This document shows positions 31,062-38,888 of a stretch of DNA of 64,000 bases, one piece after another. A program made the position numbers and the translations under genes. Under the pieces are notes generated by a model. The model worked only from the letters and a program-made list of their open reading frames with translations, did no database searches and was not told where the DNA came from. The DNA lies in NCBI RefSeq assembly GCF_014646255.1, contig NZ_BMNC01000006.1, positions 124,001 through 188,000 on the forward strand, in the 5' to 3' direction. The stretch is from Lentzea pudingi. GTDB taxonomy: Bacteria > Actinomycetota > Actinomycetes > Mycobacteriales > Pseudonocardiaceae. Within the stretch, counting starts at the first letter, position 1; every line of letters begins with the position of its first letter.

Positions 31062-31517
31062 TCAGCGCGACCAGTCGAACAGCGCGTCGTTCGCCACCAC
31101 GTCCACGCCCACCGCAAGGTCGCCCAGCACCTCGGCGGACGCGTCCAGCGCGATCACCGGGCAGATCGGCGCGAACCCGGCCGCCTCGACCTCGGCCGGG
31201 TCCCACGTCACGATCTTCTGACCGGCCTGGACCTGCTCGCCCTTGACGACGTGGAGCTCGAAGCCCTCGCCCTTGCGCTTCACGGTGTCGATGCCGAGGT
31301 GGACCAGGACGGCCGCCCCGTCACCGTTGGCGACCACGAACGCGTGCGGGTGCAACGTCACGACCGTGCCGTCGAGCGGCGAAACCACATCGGACTTCGA
31401 TCGAACGGGCTCGACGGCCACACCGGGGCCGACCATCGCCTCGGCGAAGACCTGGTCCGGAACCTCGGAGAGCGCGACCACCCGGCCTGCCACGGGGCTG
31501 CCGACGCGGAGGCTCAC
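31062..31517 (-). CDS. crr: PTS EIIA component, glucose/GlcNAc family
   Basis: 151 aa. Contains the phosphorylated His (H73 in VLVHLGIDTVKRKGEGF) and auxiliary His (H58 in HPHAFVV) of EIIA-Glc. It passes phosphate from HPr to EIIB. GTG 31517 overlaps the EIIB stop by 4 nt. Co-transcribed leftward with EIIB away from a DasR-type operator. Confidence 0.94.
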   Translation of the reverse strand: MSLRVGSPVAGRVVALSEVPDQVFAEAMVGPGVAVEPVRSKSDVVSPLDGTVVTLHPHAFVVANGDGAAVLVHLGIDTVKRKGEGFELHVVKGEQVQAGQKIVTWDPAEVEAAGFAPICPVIALDASAEVLGDLAVGVDVVANDALFDWSR

Positions 31518-31750
31518 AGCAGGTCCTCGATGTCCGACGCGATGGTGTCCGCCTCGGGTCCGACGACGACCTGGACGACGTTGCCGGAACGCATGACTCC
31601 GTGCGCTCCCAACGCCTTCAGGGCCTTCTCGTCCACGACGGAACCGTCTTCGAGCTCGCACCGCAGGCGGGTGATGCAGGGCTCGATCTCGATGATGTTG
31701 TCCCGGCCGCCCAGCGCCTCGAGGATCTTCTGAGCCTTCTCGTCAGCCAC
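31514..31750 (-). CDS. nagF: PTS EIIB component, glucose/GlcNAc family
   Basis: 78 aa, a free-standing EIIB domain with the phospho-acceptor Cys25 in EPCITRLRCEL. GTG 31750 with AGAGGT 6 nt upstream. In Streptomyces the GlcNAc system has a separate EIIB (nagF) and EIIC (nagE2); the same split is seen here, with EIIC encoded divergently beyond the regulator. GlcNAc specificity is inferred from the DasR context, not from residues. Confidence 0.88.
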   Translation of the reverse strand: MADEKAQKILEALGGRDNIIEIEPCITRLRCELEDGSVVDEKALKALGAHGVMRSGNVVQVVVGPEADTIASDIEDLL

Positions 31751-31818
31751 GTTCGTACCTCTCGTTCCCGTAACAGCGGTTGACACCCGCTCGGTGCGCG
31801 GAGCATTCTCCCGCACCA

Positions 31819-31834
31819 ACTGGTCTAGACCGGA
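31819..31834. promoter_or_regulatory. dre operator (DasR-responsive element)
   Basis: ACTGGTCTAGACCGGA matches the DasR operator consensus A(C/G)TGGTCTAGACCA(C/G)T except near the last bases. It lies midway between the divergent EIIB-crr and dasR-EIIC-ptsH units and can control both. Confidence 0.85.
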
Positions 31835-31861
31835 AAGTACCACTAGCGAGGAGGTGAGCGA

Positions 31862-32617
31862 GTGAACGAGATCGTGGACGGGCCCAAGCCGAAGCACGCG
31901 CAGCTGCGCGAGATCCTGCGGCGGCTGGCCGAACAGGACCTCGCTCCCGGCTCACCGATCCCGTCCGAGCGCGATCTCGCGGAGCGGTACGGGGTCTCTC
32001 GCATCACCGTGCGGGCCGCGGTCGGCCAGCTGGTCGCCGACGGCCTGCTCACGCGGGCCAAGGGACGTGGGACGTTCACCGCGAAGCGGCGCTACGACCT
32101 GCAGCTCTTCCTGGCGTCGTTCACCTCGGACATGAAGGCGCGCGGGGTCGAACCCAGCACCGAGGTGATCAGCTGCGGCCAGGCGGCTCCCGGCTCGAAG
32201 GCCTCGCTGGGCCTGGAGGCCGACGAGTACGCGTACCGCGTCGTGCGGCTGCGCAAGGCCGACGGGGCCCCGCTGGCGCTCGAAGCCGGCTGGTACAGCC
32301 CGCACGTGCTTCCCGAACTAGACCGATGTGACCTGACCGGGTCGATCTACGAGATCATCGCGACCCGGTACGGCGTCCAGCTCGACCACGCGCGGCAGAC
32401 CGTGTGGGCCGAGACCGCCGACGCGGAGACCGCGAAGGCGCTCGACGTCCGCAAGGGCAGCCCGCTCCTCGTGTTCAGGAGGGTCGCCAGCTCCGACGGG
32501 CGGCCCTGCGAAGACGTGACCTCCTGGTACCGGGGCGATCTCTACCAGGTGACCATGCAACTGGACCGGACCGTCCCGGGTTCCGGCCTCCACTCCGCCA
32601 AGGGAGGTACCAAATGA
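31862..32617 (+). CDS. dasR: GntR/HutC-family regulator, DasR-like
   Basis: 251 aa. N-terminal winged helix (PSERDLAERYGVSRITVRAAVGQLVADGLLTRAKGRGTF) and a C-terminal UTRA effector domain (from about residue 90), as in DasR/NagR, which bind glucosamine-6-phosphate. GTG 31862 with AGGAGGT upstream. A dre operator 28 nt before the start indicates autoregulation and control of the PTS genes on both sides. Its TGA overlaps the EIIC ATG by 4 nt. DasR identity is inferred from operator and context; paralogues are possible. Confidence 0.82.
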   Translation: MNEIVDGPKPKHAQLREILRRLAEQDLAPGSPIPSERDLAERYGVSRITVRAAVGQLVADGLLTRAKGRGTFTAKRRYDLQLFLASFTSDMKARGVEPSTEVISCGQAAPGSKASLGLEADEYAYRVVRLRKADGAPLALEAGWYSPHVLPELDRCDLTGSIYEIIATRYGVQLDHARQTVWAETADAETAKALDVRKGSPLLVFRRVASSDGRPCEDVTSWYRGDLYQVTMQLDRTVPGSGLHSAKGGTK

Positions 32618-33933
32618 GCGCCAGCGCCCCAGAGGCGACAGGCGGTCGCGGGTTCAAGGGCCTGGCCGGTATGCAGCGATTCGGCCGCAGCCTCATGCTG
32701 CCGATCGCCTCACTGCCCGCCGCAGCACTTCTCCTGCGTCTCGGCCAGCCCGACCTGCTCGGCAAGGAGGGTCTGGGCTGGAACCAGGTCGCCGCCGTCA
32801 TCGGTGGTGCGGGCGACGCCCTGTTCACCAACCTCCCGCTGCTGTTCGCGGTGGGTGTGGCGATCGGGTTCGCCCGCCGTGGTGACGGTTCGACCGCTCT
32901 CGCCGCCGTGGTCGGCTTCGTGGTCACGCAGGCCGTCTTCAAGGCCATGTCGCCGATGGTCCTGCCGGTGGCGGAAGACGCCGCCAAGCAGCAGCAGATC
33001 AACTACTCGGTCCTGACCGGCATCGTGATCGGTCTGATCACGGCCGTGCTGTGGCAGAAGTACCACCGCGTGAAGCTGCCCCCGTACCTCGCGTTCTTCG
33101 GTGGCCGCCGCTTCGTGCCGATCATCGTCGCCGGTGTCATGATTCCGGTCTCGGTCGTCATGGGCCTCATCTACCCGTGGTTCAACAAGGGCCTGCTCGC
33201 GGTCGGCGAGGCCGTCTCGGGCAGCACGATCCTCGGCGCCGGCGTCTACGGCGTGATCAACCGCCTGCTCATCCCGCTGGGTCTGCACCACATCCCGAAC
33301 ACGTTCATGTGGCAGGTCTTCGGCGAGTACGAGGCCGACGGCGTCACCAAGACCGGTGACATCCCGAGGTTCTTCGCGGGCGACCCGACCGCCGGCACGT
33401 TCATGAGCGGCTTCTTCCCGATCTTCATGTTCGCGCTCCCCGCGGCCGCGCTGGCGATCATCCACACCGCCAGGCCGTCGCAGAAGAAGATCATCGCCGG
33501 CATCATGGGCTCGGCCGCGCTCACCTCGTTCATCACGGGTGTCACCGAGCCGCTCGAGTTCGCGTTCATGTTCGTCGCGTGGCCGCTGTACGTCATCCAC
33601 GCGTTCCTCACCGGCACCTCGCTGGCGATCACCAACGCGCTGGGTGTGCACGACGGCTTCGGCTTCTCCGCCGGTGTGATCGACTACCTGCTGAACTTCA
33701 ACATCGCGACGAAGCCGTTGCTGATCATCCCGATCGGTCTCGTCTACGCGGCGATCTACTACTTCCTGTTCCGCTTCGTCATCACCAAGTGGAACCTGAA
33801 GACGCCGGGCCGCGAGGACGACGAGTCGCCGGAGGCCGACGAGAGCGTCGTGGAAGGCAGTGGCGACACCGTGGTGCGCGAGAAGCGCGACACTGCAGTG
33901 CGCGAGAAGCGCACCACGACCGAACAGCAGTAG
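32614..33933 (+). CDS. nagE2: PTS EIIC permease, glucose/GlcNAc family
   Basis: 439 aa. Multi-helix EIIC of the Glc superfamily, from MQRFGRSLMLPIASLPAAALLLRLG to the C-terminal HDGFGFSAG / LNFNIATKP region. The frame extends back into dasR, but ATG 32614 with AGGGAGG 7 nt upstream overlaps the dasR stop. Unusual: a 45-residue acidic/basic hydrophilic C-terminal tail ends in a near-duplicate VREKRDTAVREKRTTT (24-nt repeat at 33874-33912), which replaces the fused EIIB found in other family members. Forms a complex with the separate EIIB. Confidence 0.9.
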   Translation: MSASAPEATGGRGFKGLAGMQRFGRSLMLPIASLPAAALLLRLGQPDLLGKEGLGWNQVAAVIGGAGDALFTNLPLLFAVGVAIGFARRGDGSTALAAVVGFVVTQAVFKAMSPMVLPVAEDAAKQQQINYSVLTGIVIGLITAVLWQKYHRVKLPPYLAFFGGRRFVPIIVAGVMIPVSVVMGLIYPWFNKGLLAVGEAVSGSTILGAGVYGVINRLLIPLGLHHIPNTFMWQVFGEYEADGVTKTGDIPRFFAGDPTAGTFMSGFFPIFMFALPAAALAIIHTARPSQKKIIAGIMGSAALTSFITGVTEPLEFAFMFVAWPLYVIHAFLTGTSLAITNALGVHDGFGFSAGVIDYLLNFNIATKPLLIIPIGLVYAAIYYFLFRFVITKWNLKTPGREDDESPEADESVVEGSGDTVVREKRDTAVREKRTTTEQQ

Positions 33934-33945
33934 CAAGAACGAGCT

Positions 33946-34920
33946 CTACCGGGAGGAACCATCATGGCCGAGCGACGGGTCACCGTGGCCAGCAAGGTCG
34001 GACTGCACGCCCGGCCTGCCGCACTGCTGGCGAAGGCCGCCGCCGACCAGCCGGTGACGGTCAGCATCGCCAAGGACGGCGGCGAAGCCGTTGACGCGGC
34101 GAGTGTTCTGGGTCTGATGACCCTGGGCGCCATGCACGGTGACGAGGTGGTGCTCAGCGCCGAGGGGGACGGAGCGGACGCCGCTCTCGACGCCATCGCG
34201 GAACTGATCGCCACCGATCACGACGAGTGATTCCGGTCGTGAGTGGTCCTGGTCGCCCCGACGACCGAGACCACTCACGGCCCACCCGAAGTGCAGCACG
34301 ACACCCGCGGTCACGACGCCGGCCGAGATCGACGGCGTGGCCTGCGGGTAGCTCACCATCAGCCAGACGCCTCCCACGGCCAGTGCGGGCGGCACGATCA
34401 ACCCCGTGGTCCACCTGCGCAGCAGCAGGAACGCGAGCGTCGAGACCAGCAGCGCCGCACCGAGCGTGTCGCTGAACCGGTGCCAGCCGAGCGACACCGT
34501 CTCCGCCGCGACCGCCCCCGCGCCGATCGCCCCCGGCACCGCCACGAACAGCGCGAACCGCTTCGGGACCGCCATCGTCACCGCGATCACCGACGCCACC
34601 GCGGCCGTCGTGTGTCCACTCGGGAAGCTGTTGTGCACCAGCACCGCGTCGTCGTCCAGCGGCGGCCGCACCAGCACGTACAGCTTCAGGGCCTGCGCGC
34701 CCAGCACCGAACCGCCGAGCAGCGCCAACGGCGCGAGCGACTTCTTGCGTGCGAACAGAGCCACGAGGACAGCGGCGACAAGGATCGCCATGTCCACGTT
34801 GGACGCCCACGAGCGTTGGAGTGAGAGCTCGGGCAACGCGGCGTTCTCCGCCTTCTGCCCGAACGACGTCCACACCAGCGCGAAGTACGTGAAGAGGAAT
34901 CCCAGCAAGCTTCCGGCCAT
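33946..34920 (-). CDS. PAP2-superfamily membrane phosphatase (3' end doubtful)
   Basis: As an open frame 324 aa. Residues 1-225 are a six-helix PAP2 protein with the conserved KLYVLVRPP, PSGHTTA and SLGWHRFSDTLGA motifs (lipid or undecaprenyl phosphate phosphatase family). The remaining 100 residues are hydrophilic, low-complexity and lie antisense to the whole of ptsH, beyond a strong hairpin. A TGA in a neighbouring frame sits at the very edge of that hairpin (near 34240), directly after LHFGW, so a single-base error or mutation probably removed the true stop; the real gene is then about 34239-34920. No clear ribosome site before ATG 34920. Confidence 0.7.
   Translation of the reverse strand: MAGSLLGFLFTYFALVWTSFGQKAENAALPELSLQRSWASNVDMAILVAAVLVALFARKKSLAPLALLGGSVLGAQALKLYVLVRPPLDDDAVLVHNSFPSGHTTAAVASVIAVTMAVPKRFALFVAVPGAIGAGAVAAETVSLGWHRFSDTLGAALLVSTLAFLLLRRWTTGLIVPPALAVGGVWLMVSYPQATPSISAGVVTAGVVLHFGWAVSGLGRRGDQDHSRPESLVVIGGDQFRDGVESGVRSVPLGAEHHLVTVHGAQGHQTQNTRRVNGFAAVLGDADRHRLVGGGLRQQCGRPGVQSDLAGHGDPSLGHDGSSR
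33964..34230 (+). CDS. ptsH: Phosphocarrier protein HPr
   Basis: 88 aa. The phosphorylated His15 lies in KVGLHARPAA, and Ser47 in AASVLGLM is the regulatory serine position. ATG with GGGAGGA upstream, 30 nt after EIIC. Enzyme I (ptsI) is not in the window. Followed by a strong terminator. Confidence 0.95.
   Translation: MAERRVTVASKVGLHARPAALLAKAAADQPVTVSIAKDGGEAVDAASVLGLMTLGAMHGDEVVLSAEGDGADAALDAIAELIATDHDE
34239..34278. terminator. Strong hairpin between ptsH and the PAP2 gene
   Basis: GTGAGTGGTC (34239-34248) pairs with GACCACTCAC (34269-34278), and GGTCG/CGACC extends the helix inward after a 2-nt mismatch; loop CCCCGA. It should end the dasR-EIIC-ptsH transcript and, on the other strand, the PAP2 transcript, yet the PAP2 frame reads through it. 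Confidence 0.85.
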
Positions 34921-35009
34921 GAGTTCGACGGTCCGCGAGCCGCTCTATGGGAACGTGCACGCCGTGTCATGGTTCCGCAACAGATCCGGCGCGGGTGCGG
35001 TTCGCCGCC

Positions 35010-35015
35010 GATAAT
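35010..35015 (+). promoter_or_regulatory. -10 element of a probably leaderless two-component operon
   Basis: GATAAT ends 7 nt before GTG 35023, placing the transcript start at that codon and supporting it as the start of the response regulator. Confidence 0.55.
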
Positions 35016-35022
35016 GGATCTC

Positions 35023-35697
35023 GTGGCGATGGTGTTGCTGGTCGAGGACGACCCTTCGGTGCGTGAAGGACTCGGGCTGGCGTTGCGCCGCCAGGGACAC
35101 GACGTCCGCGCAGCCGGAACGGGTGAGGAAGGCGTCGAGAAGCTGCGCGAGTCCCGCCCCGACATCGTGGTCCTCGACATCATGCTGCCCGGTATCGACG
35201 GCTTCGAGACGTGCCGGCGGATGCGCACGCACGCCGAGGTGCCGATCATCATGCTCACCGCGCGCGGCGACGACTTCGACGTGGTCGCGGGCCTGGAGGC
35301 GGGCGCGGACGACTACGTGGTCAAGCCCGTCGAACCGCGCGTGCTCGAGGCCCGGATCCGCGCGGTGCTGCGGCGGACGGTCTCCGAGCCGTCGTCGATC
35401 GAACGGCACGGCTCGCTGGTGATCGATCGGGCAGGGTTGCAGGTGCTGAAGGACGACGTGAAGGTCGCGCTGACCCCGACCGAGCTGAAGCTGCTGCTCG
35501 AACTGTCCCGCACCCCCGGCCGCGTGCTGACCCGCCAGCAGATCCTCGAGGCCGTCTGGGAGCACGACTACCTCGGCGACTCACGGCTCGTCGACGCGTG
35601 CGTGCAGCGGTTGCGCGCCAAGATCGAGGACGTGCCCTCCGACCCCGGCTACGTCCACACGGTGCGCGGCTTCGGTTACCGCTTCGGCCCCCGATGA
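35023..35697 (+). CDS. OmpR/PhoB-family response regulator
   Basis: 224 aa. Receiver domain with acidic pair EDD at residues 8-10, phospho-acceptor Asp52 (VVLDIMLPG), Thr in MLTARG and Lys in YVVKPVE; C-terminal winged helix ending in HTVRGFGYRFGPR. GTG 35023 was chosen over ATG 35014 because a GATAAT -10 lies 7 nt upstream of it. The stop overlaps the kinase start by 4 nt. The signal is unknown. Confidence 0.92.
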   Translation: MAMVLLVEDDPSVREGLGLALRRQGHDVRAAGTGEEGVEKLRESRPDIVVLDIMLPGIDGFETCRRMRTHAEVPIIMLTARGDDFDVVAGLEAGADDYVVKPVEPRVLEARIRAVLRRTVSEPSSIERHGSLVIDRAGLQVLKDDVKVALTPTELKLLLELSRTPGRVLTRQQILEAVWEHDYLGDSRLVDACVQRLRAKIEDVPSDPGYVHTVRGFGYRFGPR

Positions 35698-37118
35698 GGT
35701 CGTTGCTCCGCGGTCTGCGCCCGAGGCTGATGGCGGCGTTCCTGCTGCTGACGGTCCTGGGCGCGGTGGGAGCGGCGGGCGCCTCCTACGCGACCGCCCG
35801 GACGTTGCTGCTGGAGGACGCGCAGGACAACTTCATGAACCCGCTCGTGAAGGACGTCCGCGACTACGCGCCACGCCTGACCGTGCCGCCCGCGCAGGAG
35901 GACCTGGACGGCTTCGGCACGTACCTGCGCGGCTCGGCGGTCGTGATCTACCAGAACCTGCGCTCCGCTCAGGGCCCCGACCCGTCGTTCATCCCCGCCG
36001 AGATGCGCGAGATGCTCAGGACGAGCGGGACGATCCTCTGGCAGCGCCGCACGGACCTGACCGAGCCGTACGTCGTCGTGGGCATCCCGCTGGTCCGCGA
36101 GGACGGCACGCCCACCGGCGTCGAGGTGTGGGCGCTGCAGTACCTGAGGGGCCCGCAGGCGGCCATCGACAGCTTCTCGACCGCCGCCTGGGTGGGCGTC
36201 AGCCTCGTGCTCCCCCTGGCCCTCGGTCTGGCGCTCTTCACGGCCCGCGGCGTCCTGCGCCCGGTCCGCCGCCTCGGCACCGCCGCCCGCGCCCTGGGCT
36301 CCGGCCGCCTGGACACCCGCGTGGACGACCGCGGCTCCGACGAACTGGCCGACCTGGCCCGCACGTTCAACCGCGCGGCCGAACAACTGGAGGCCTCCCA
36401 GGCCGCCTCCCGCCGGTTCGTCGCCGACGTGTCACACGAACTCCGCACCCCGCTCACGGCGATGAACGCGGTGACCGCCGTCCTGGACGAGGACGCCGAC
36501 ACCCTGCCCCCGGACACGGCCGTAGCGGCCCGCCTGGTCTCCGCCGAGACCCGCAAGCTGACCCGCCTGGTCAACGACCTGATGGAGATCTCCCGCTTCG
36601 ACGAGGGCCGCAACCTCCTCGAACTGGACGACTGGGACATCGGCACAGCAGTCCGCGACACCCTCGCCGCCCGCGGCTGGACCACGTCCGTAGAGGCCTT
36701 CCTGCCGGAAGGCGTCGTCGCGCGCGTAGACCGCCGCCGCCTGGACGTCATCGTCGCCAACCTCGTGGGCAACGCCCTGAAGCACGGAGGCGTCCCAGTC
36801 CATGTGACCGTGCGACCGGGCGTCATCGAGGTGGCCGACCACGGCCCAGGCATCCCCCCGGACGCCCTCCCCCACATCTTCGACCGCTTCTACAAGGCAG
36901 ACACGGCCCGCTCCCGTTCCGAGGGCAGCGGACTGGGATTGGCGATCGCATGGGAGAACGCACGCCTGCACGGCGGCACCATCGAAGCGGCCAACGCCCC
37001 TTCGGGCGGCGCGGTCTTCACCTTGCGCTTGCCCTGGCAACCCTCACCGCCTACGGCATCCGCCCGACCCCGGTCCTCACCGGAGCCGAAGCCCCCACGG
37101 TCTCCTCACACACGCTGA
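35694..37118 (+). CDS. Membrane sensor histidine kinase
   Basis: 474 aa. Two membrane helices (about 12-32 and 163-185) flank an extracellular sensor domain; HAMP (186-238), dimerisation domain with phospho-His248 in DVSHELRTP, and HATPase with NALKHG (N-box), DHGPGIP (G1) and SEGSGLGLAI. The conserved kinase ends at TLRLPW; the last 25 residues or so are a Pro/Ser/Arg-rich tail read out of frame through the next gene, suggesting that the normal stop was lost. Pairs with the upstream response regulator. Confidence 0.9.
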   Translation: MRSLLRGLRPRLMAAFLLLTVLGAVGAAGASYATARTLLLEDAQDNFMNPLVKDVRDYAPRLTVPPAQEDLDGFGTYLRGSAVVIYQNLRSAQGPDPSFIPAEMREMLRTSGTILWQRRTDLTEPYVVVGIPLVREDGTPTGVEVWALQYLRGPQAAIDSFSTAAWVGVSLVLPLALGLALFTARGVLRPVRRLGTAARALGSGRLDTRVDDRGSDELADLARTFNRAAEQLEASQAASRRFVADVSHELRTPLTAMNAVTAVLDEDADTLPPDTAVAARLVSAETRKLTRLVNDLMEISRFDEGRNLLELDDWDIGTAVRDTLAARGWTTSVEAFLPEGVVARVDRRRLDVIVANLVGNALKHGGVPVHVTVRPGVIEVADHGPGIPPDALPHIFDRFYKADTARSRSEGSGLGLAIAWENARLHGGTIEAANAPSGGAVFTLRLPWQPSPPTASARPRSSPEPKPPRSPHTR

Positions 37119-37432
37119 CCATCTTCCTCGTGACGGCAGCACACGACGGCCTGGTCCGCCGCACCCGCACCTACACGGGCAACGTCGACATCACGACCGC
37201 GATGAACTTGCTCCTGGCAGGTCCGAACGACGAGGAGAAGAAGCTCGGCCTCACCACCGAACTGCCCGCGACCTCGTCGAAGGCGGTGCCGGTACTGGAC
37301 GTGATCGTGATGCCGGAGGACGTCGCACCACCGACGTCGAAGTGGGCGATCTTCCAGGTGCACTGCACGGCGATGGCCAGCCGCGCGAAGGTGGCAGGCG
37401 TGGCGCCGGTGGCCGACGAGTACTGCCCCTAG
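36950..37432 (+). CDS. GerMN-like secreted protein, degenerate lipoprotein partner of the kinase
   Basis: 160 aa in a frame different from the kinase gene, overlapping it by 169 nt. The body from SHTLTIFLVTAAHDGLVRRTR through MNLLLAGPNDEEKKLGLTTELP to VADEYCP resembles the GerMN (LpqB-type) domain that accompanies many actinobacterial kinases as a lipoprotein. The N-terminus LALALATLTAYGIRPTPVL looks like a lipoprotein signal in which the lipobox Cys (LTAC) is Tyr (TAC at 37052-37054, one base from TGC). The ATG at 36950 is the only plausible start in frame and no ribosome site is clear. Possibly damaged. Confidence 0.55.
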   Translation: MGERTPARRHHRSGQRPFGRRGLHLALALATLTAYGIRPTPVLTGAEAPTVSSHTLTIFLVTAAHDGLVRRTRTYTGNVDITTAMNLLLAGPNDEEKKLGLTTELPATSSKAVPVLDVIVMPEDVAPPTSKWAIFQVHCTAMASRAKVAGVAPVADEYCP

Positions 37433-38066
37433 CGCAAGCCTTGGTGTCGGTCGGGCCAGGGATCGCCAACAGGCAACGGCGAAGCCGAGCCACCCTTCCG
37501 CCAACGGCAATGGCGAAGCCGAGGCGTGTGAACCTCTTCGCACTTGGTCAGCGGTGGTGACGTGCCCAGCTCGGCGATTGGGGCTTGACCTTGAGGAGCT
37601 GGATGCGACCGTTGCAGGGATCGGCCGGGCACTTCGAGCCCGGCCTTTTAAGGCCGATATGTGCATCCAGCTAGAGGCTCAAGGTCAAGCCCCAATCGCT
37701 ATCGTCGCGCAGCGGCGATGACCGGCACCGGCCCGTCTTGACCTGCGCAACCACCCGAGCAAGGTGACTTCACGCATGGCAGGTGACCACCCCGCTGGAA
37801 CCGGCACCCAACCAACGCAAACCGACCCGAAAGGGAGCGGGACGCACCGGCGGCCGTGGTGCCGGACCGGTCGGCCCACGCGCCCAAGCGGAGCCTCCGG
37901 CAGGCACACCCGTGCGTCCCACCCACCGGCCCCCTCCCAAGGTGAGCGGACCGGCATGCGATGACTCCGGCCGAGTGGCACATCGTCCGCAGCCAAACGA
38001 GTCAGCCGCAGAAAACCACACAACGACCACCGACCAACACCGAACAACCCAAGATCAAGCCGAAAG
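37433..38066. other. Non-coding region of about 630 nt
   Basis: Between the GerMN-like gene and aroE. It holds a 126-bp inverted-repeat element (37574-37699). The rest (37740-38066) is C-rich on the plus strand with lower GC and A-rich stretches (for example near 38010-38060); the short frames seen here on the minus strand overlap one another and resemble nothing known. No RNA gene recognised. Confidence 0.65.
37574..37699. repeat. 126-bp inverted-repeat (MITE-like or structured RNA) element
   Basis: Perfect 22-bp terminal inverted repeats (37574-37595 with 37678-37699), a second 10-bp helix just inside (AGCTGGATGC 37597-37606 with GCATCCAGCT 37663-37672), and a central GGCCGGGC/GCCCGGCC hairpin (37623-37630, 37638-37645) followed by TTTTAA. 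A competing helix ATCGGCC/GGCCGAT overlaps the central one. No transposase gene and no clear target duplication. Confidence 0.8.
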
Positions 38067-38888
38067 TTACGAACGCGCGGTCAGCTCCGCAGCCAACGCC
38101 TCACGCATGACATCCTCCGGCGCAGCCATCCCGGTGAACTGCGAGACCTGCCCAAAAGCCTGGTGCAGCAACATGTCCAACCCGGTAACCAACCGAGCAC
38201 CAGAAGCCTCCACGGCCGACGCCACCGGCGTCGGCCAGGGGTGGTAGATCACGTCCAGCACGTACGGCGCACAAGCCAACGACTCAGCCAGCGCAACGGT
38301 GGCCGAAGCGGGAACCGTCGACACCACCACATCCGCCGCACCGGCCAGCAGAGCCAAGTCCACAACGGACAGCTCCAGCACCTCGACCGAAACCCCGACC
38401 CGCCCGGCGGTCTCCAGAGCCTCGACAGCACGCGAAGGATCCCGCACCACAAGGGAAACCGACGAGATCCCGAGCGAAGCGAGGCCGGCCAGCGCCGCCG
38501 TAGCCGTCCCGCCCGCACCCAGCACCACGCCGTGCGAACCGCCGGAGAAACCCTTCTCCCGCAACGCTCCCACGACGCCGTCCACGTCGGTGCAGTCGGC
38601 GTGCCACTCGGAACCCTTGCGCACCAGCGTGTTGGCAGCACCGACAGCGAAAGCGCGCGGAGTGACGACCGAGGCGAACGCCAGCGCGGCCCGTTTGGTC
38701 GGCATCGTGCACGACAGGCCCACCCACTCCGGGCCCAGTGAGGACACCAGAGCGGGCACCTCGGCCTCGGAGCACTCCAGGCGTGTGTACTCCCAGTCCA
38801 GACCGAGGGCCGCGTACGCGGCGTTGTGCAGGACTGGCGACAGGGAGTGTTCGATCGGCGAACCGATCACCGCGGCCTTGCGCACCAC
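38067..38888 (-). CDS. aroE: Shikimate dehydrogenase
   Basis: 273 aa; reduces 3-dehydroshikimate with NADPH. N-terminal SPIEHSLSPVLHN, MPTKRAA (catalytic Lys), NTLVRKG, and the dinucleotide motif GAGGTATAA. The frame is open far upstream inside mltG; GTG 38888 shares its first base with the mltG stop (TAGTG). The second GTG (38885) is equally possible. Confidence 0.94.
   Translation of the reverse strand: MVRKAAVIGSPIEHSLSPVLHNAAYAALGLDWEYTRLECSEAEVPALVSSLGPEWVGLSCTMPTKRAALAFASVVTPRAFAVGAANTLVRKGSEWHADCTDVDGVVGALREKGFSGGSHGVVLGAGGTATAALAGLASLGISSVSLVVRDPSRAVEALETAGRVGVSVEVLELSVVDLALLAGAADVVVSTVPASATVALAESLACAPYVLDVIYHPWPTPVASAVEASGARLVTGLDMLLHQAFGQVSQFTGMAAPEDVMREALAAELTARS

Noticed and set aside
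37685..38047. 120-residue minus-strand frame in the gap before aroE
   Set aside because: Overlaps two other frames, lacks a ribosome site and shows no domain; atypical base composition.
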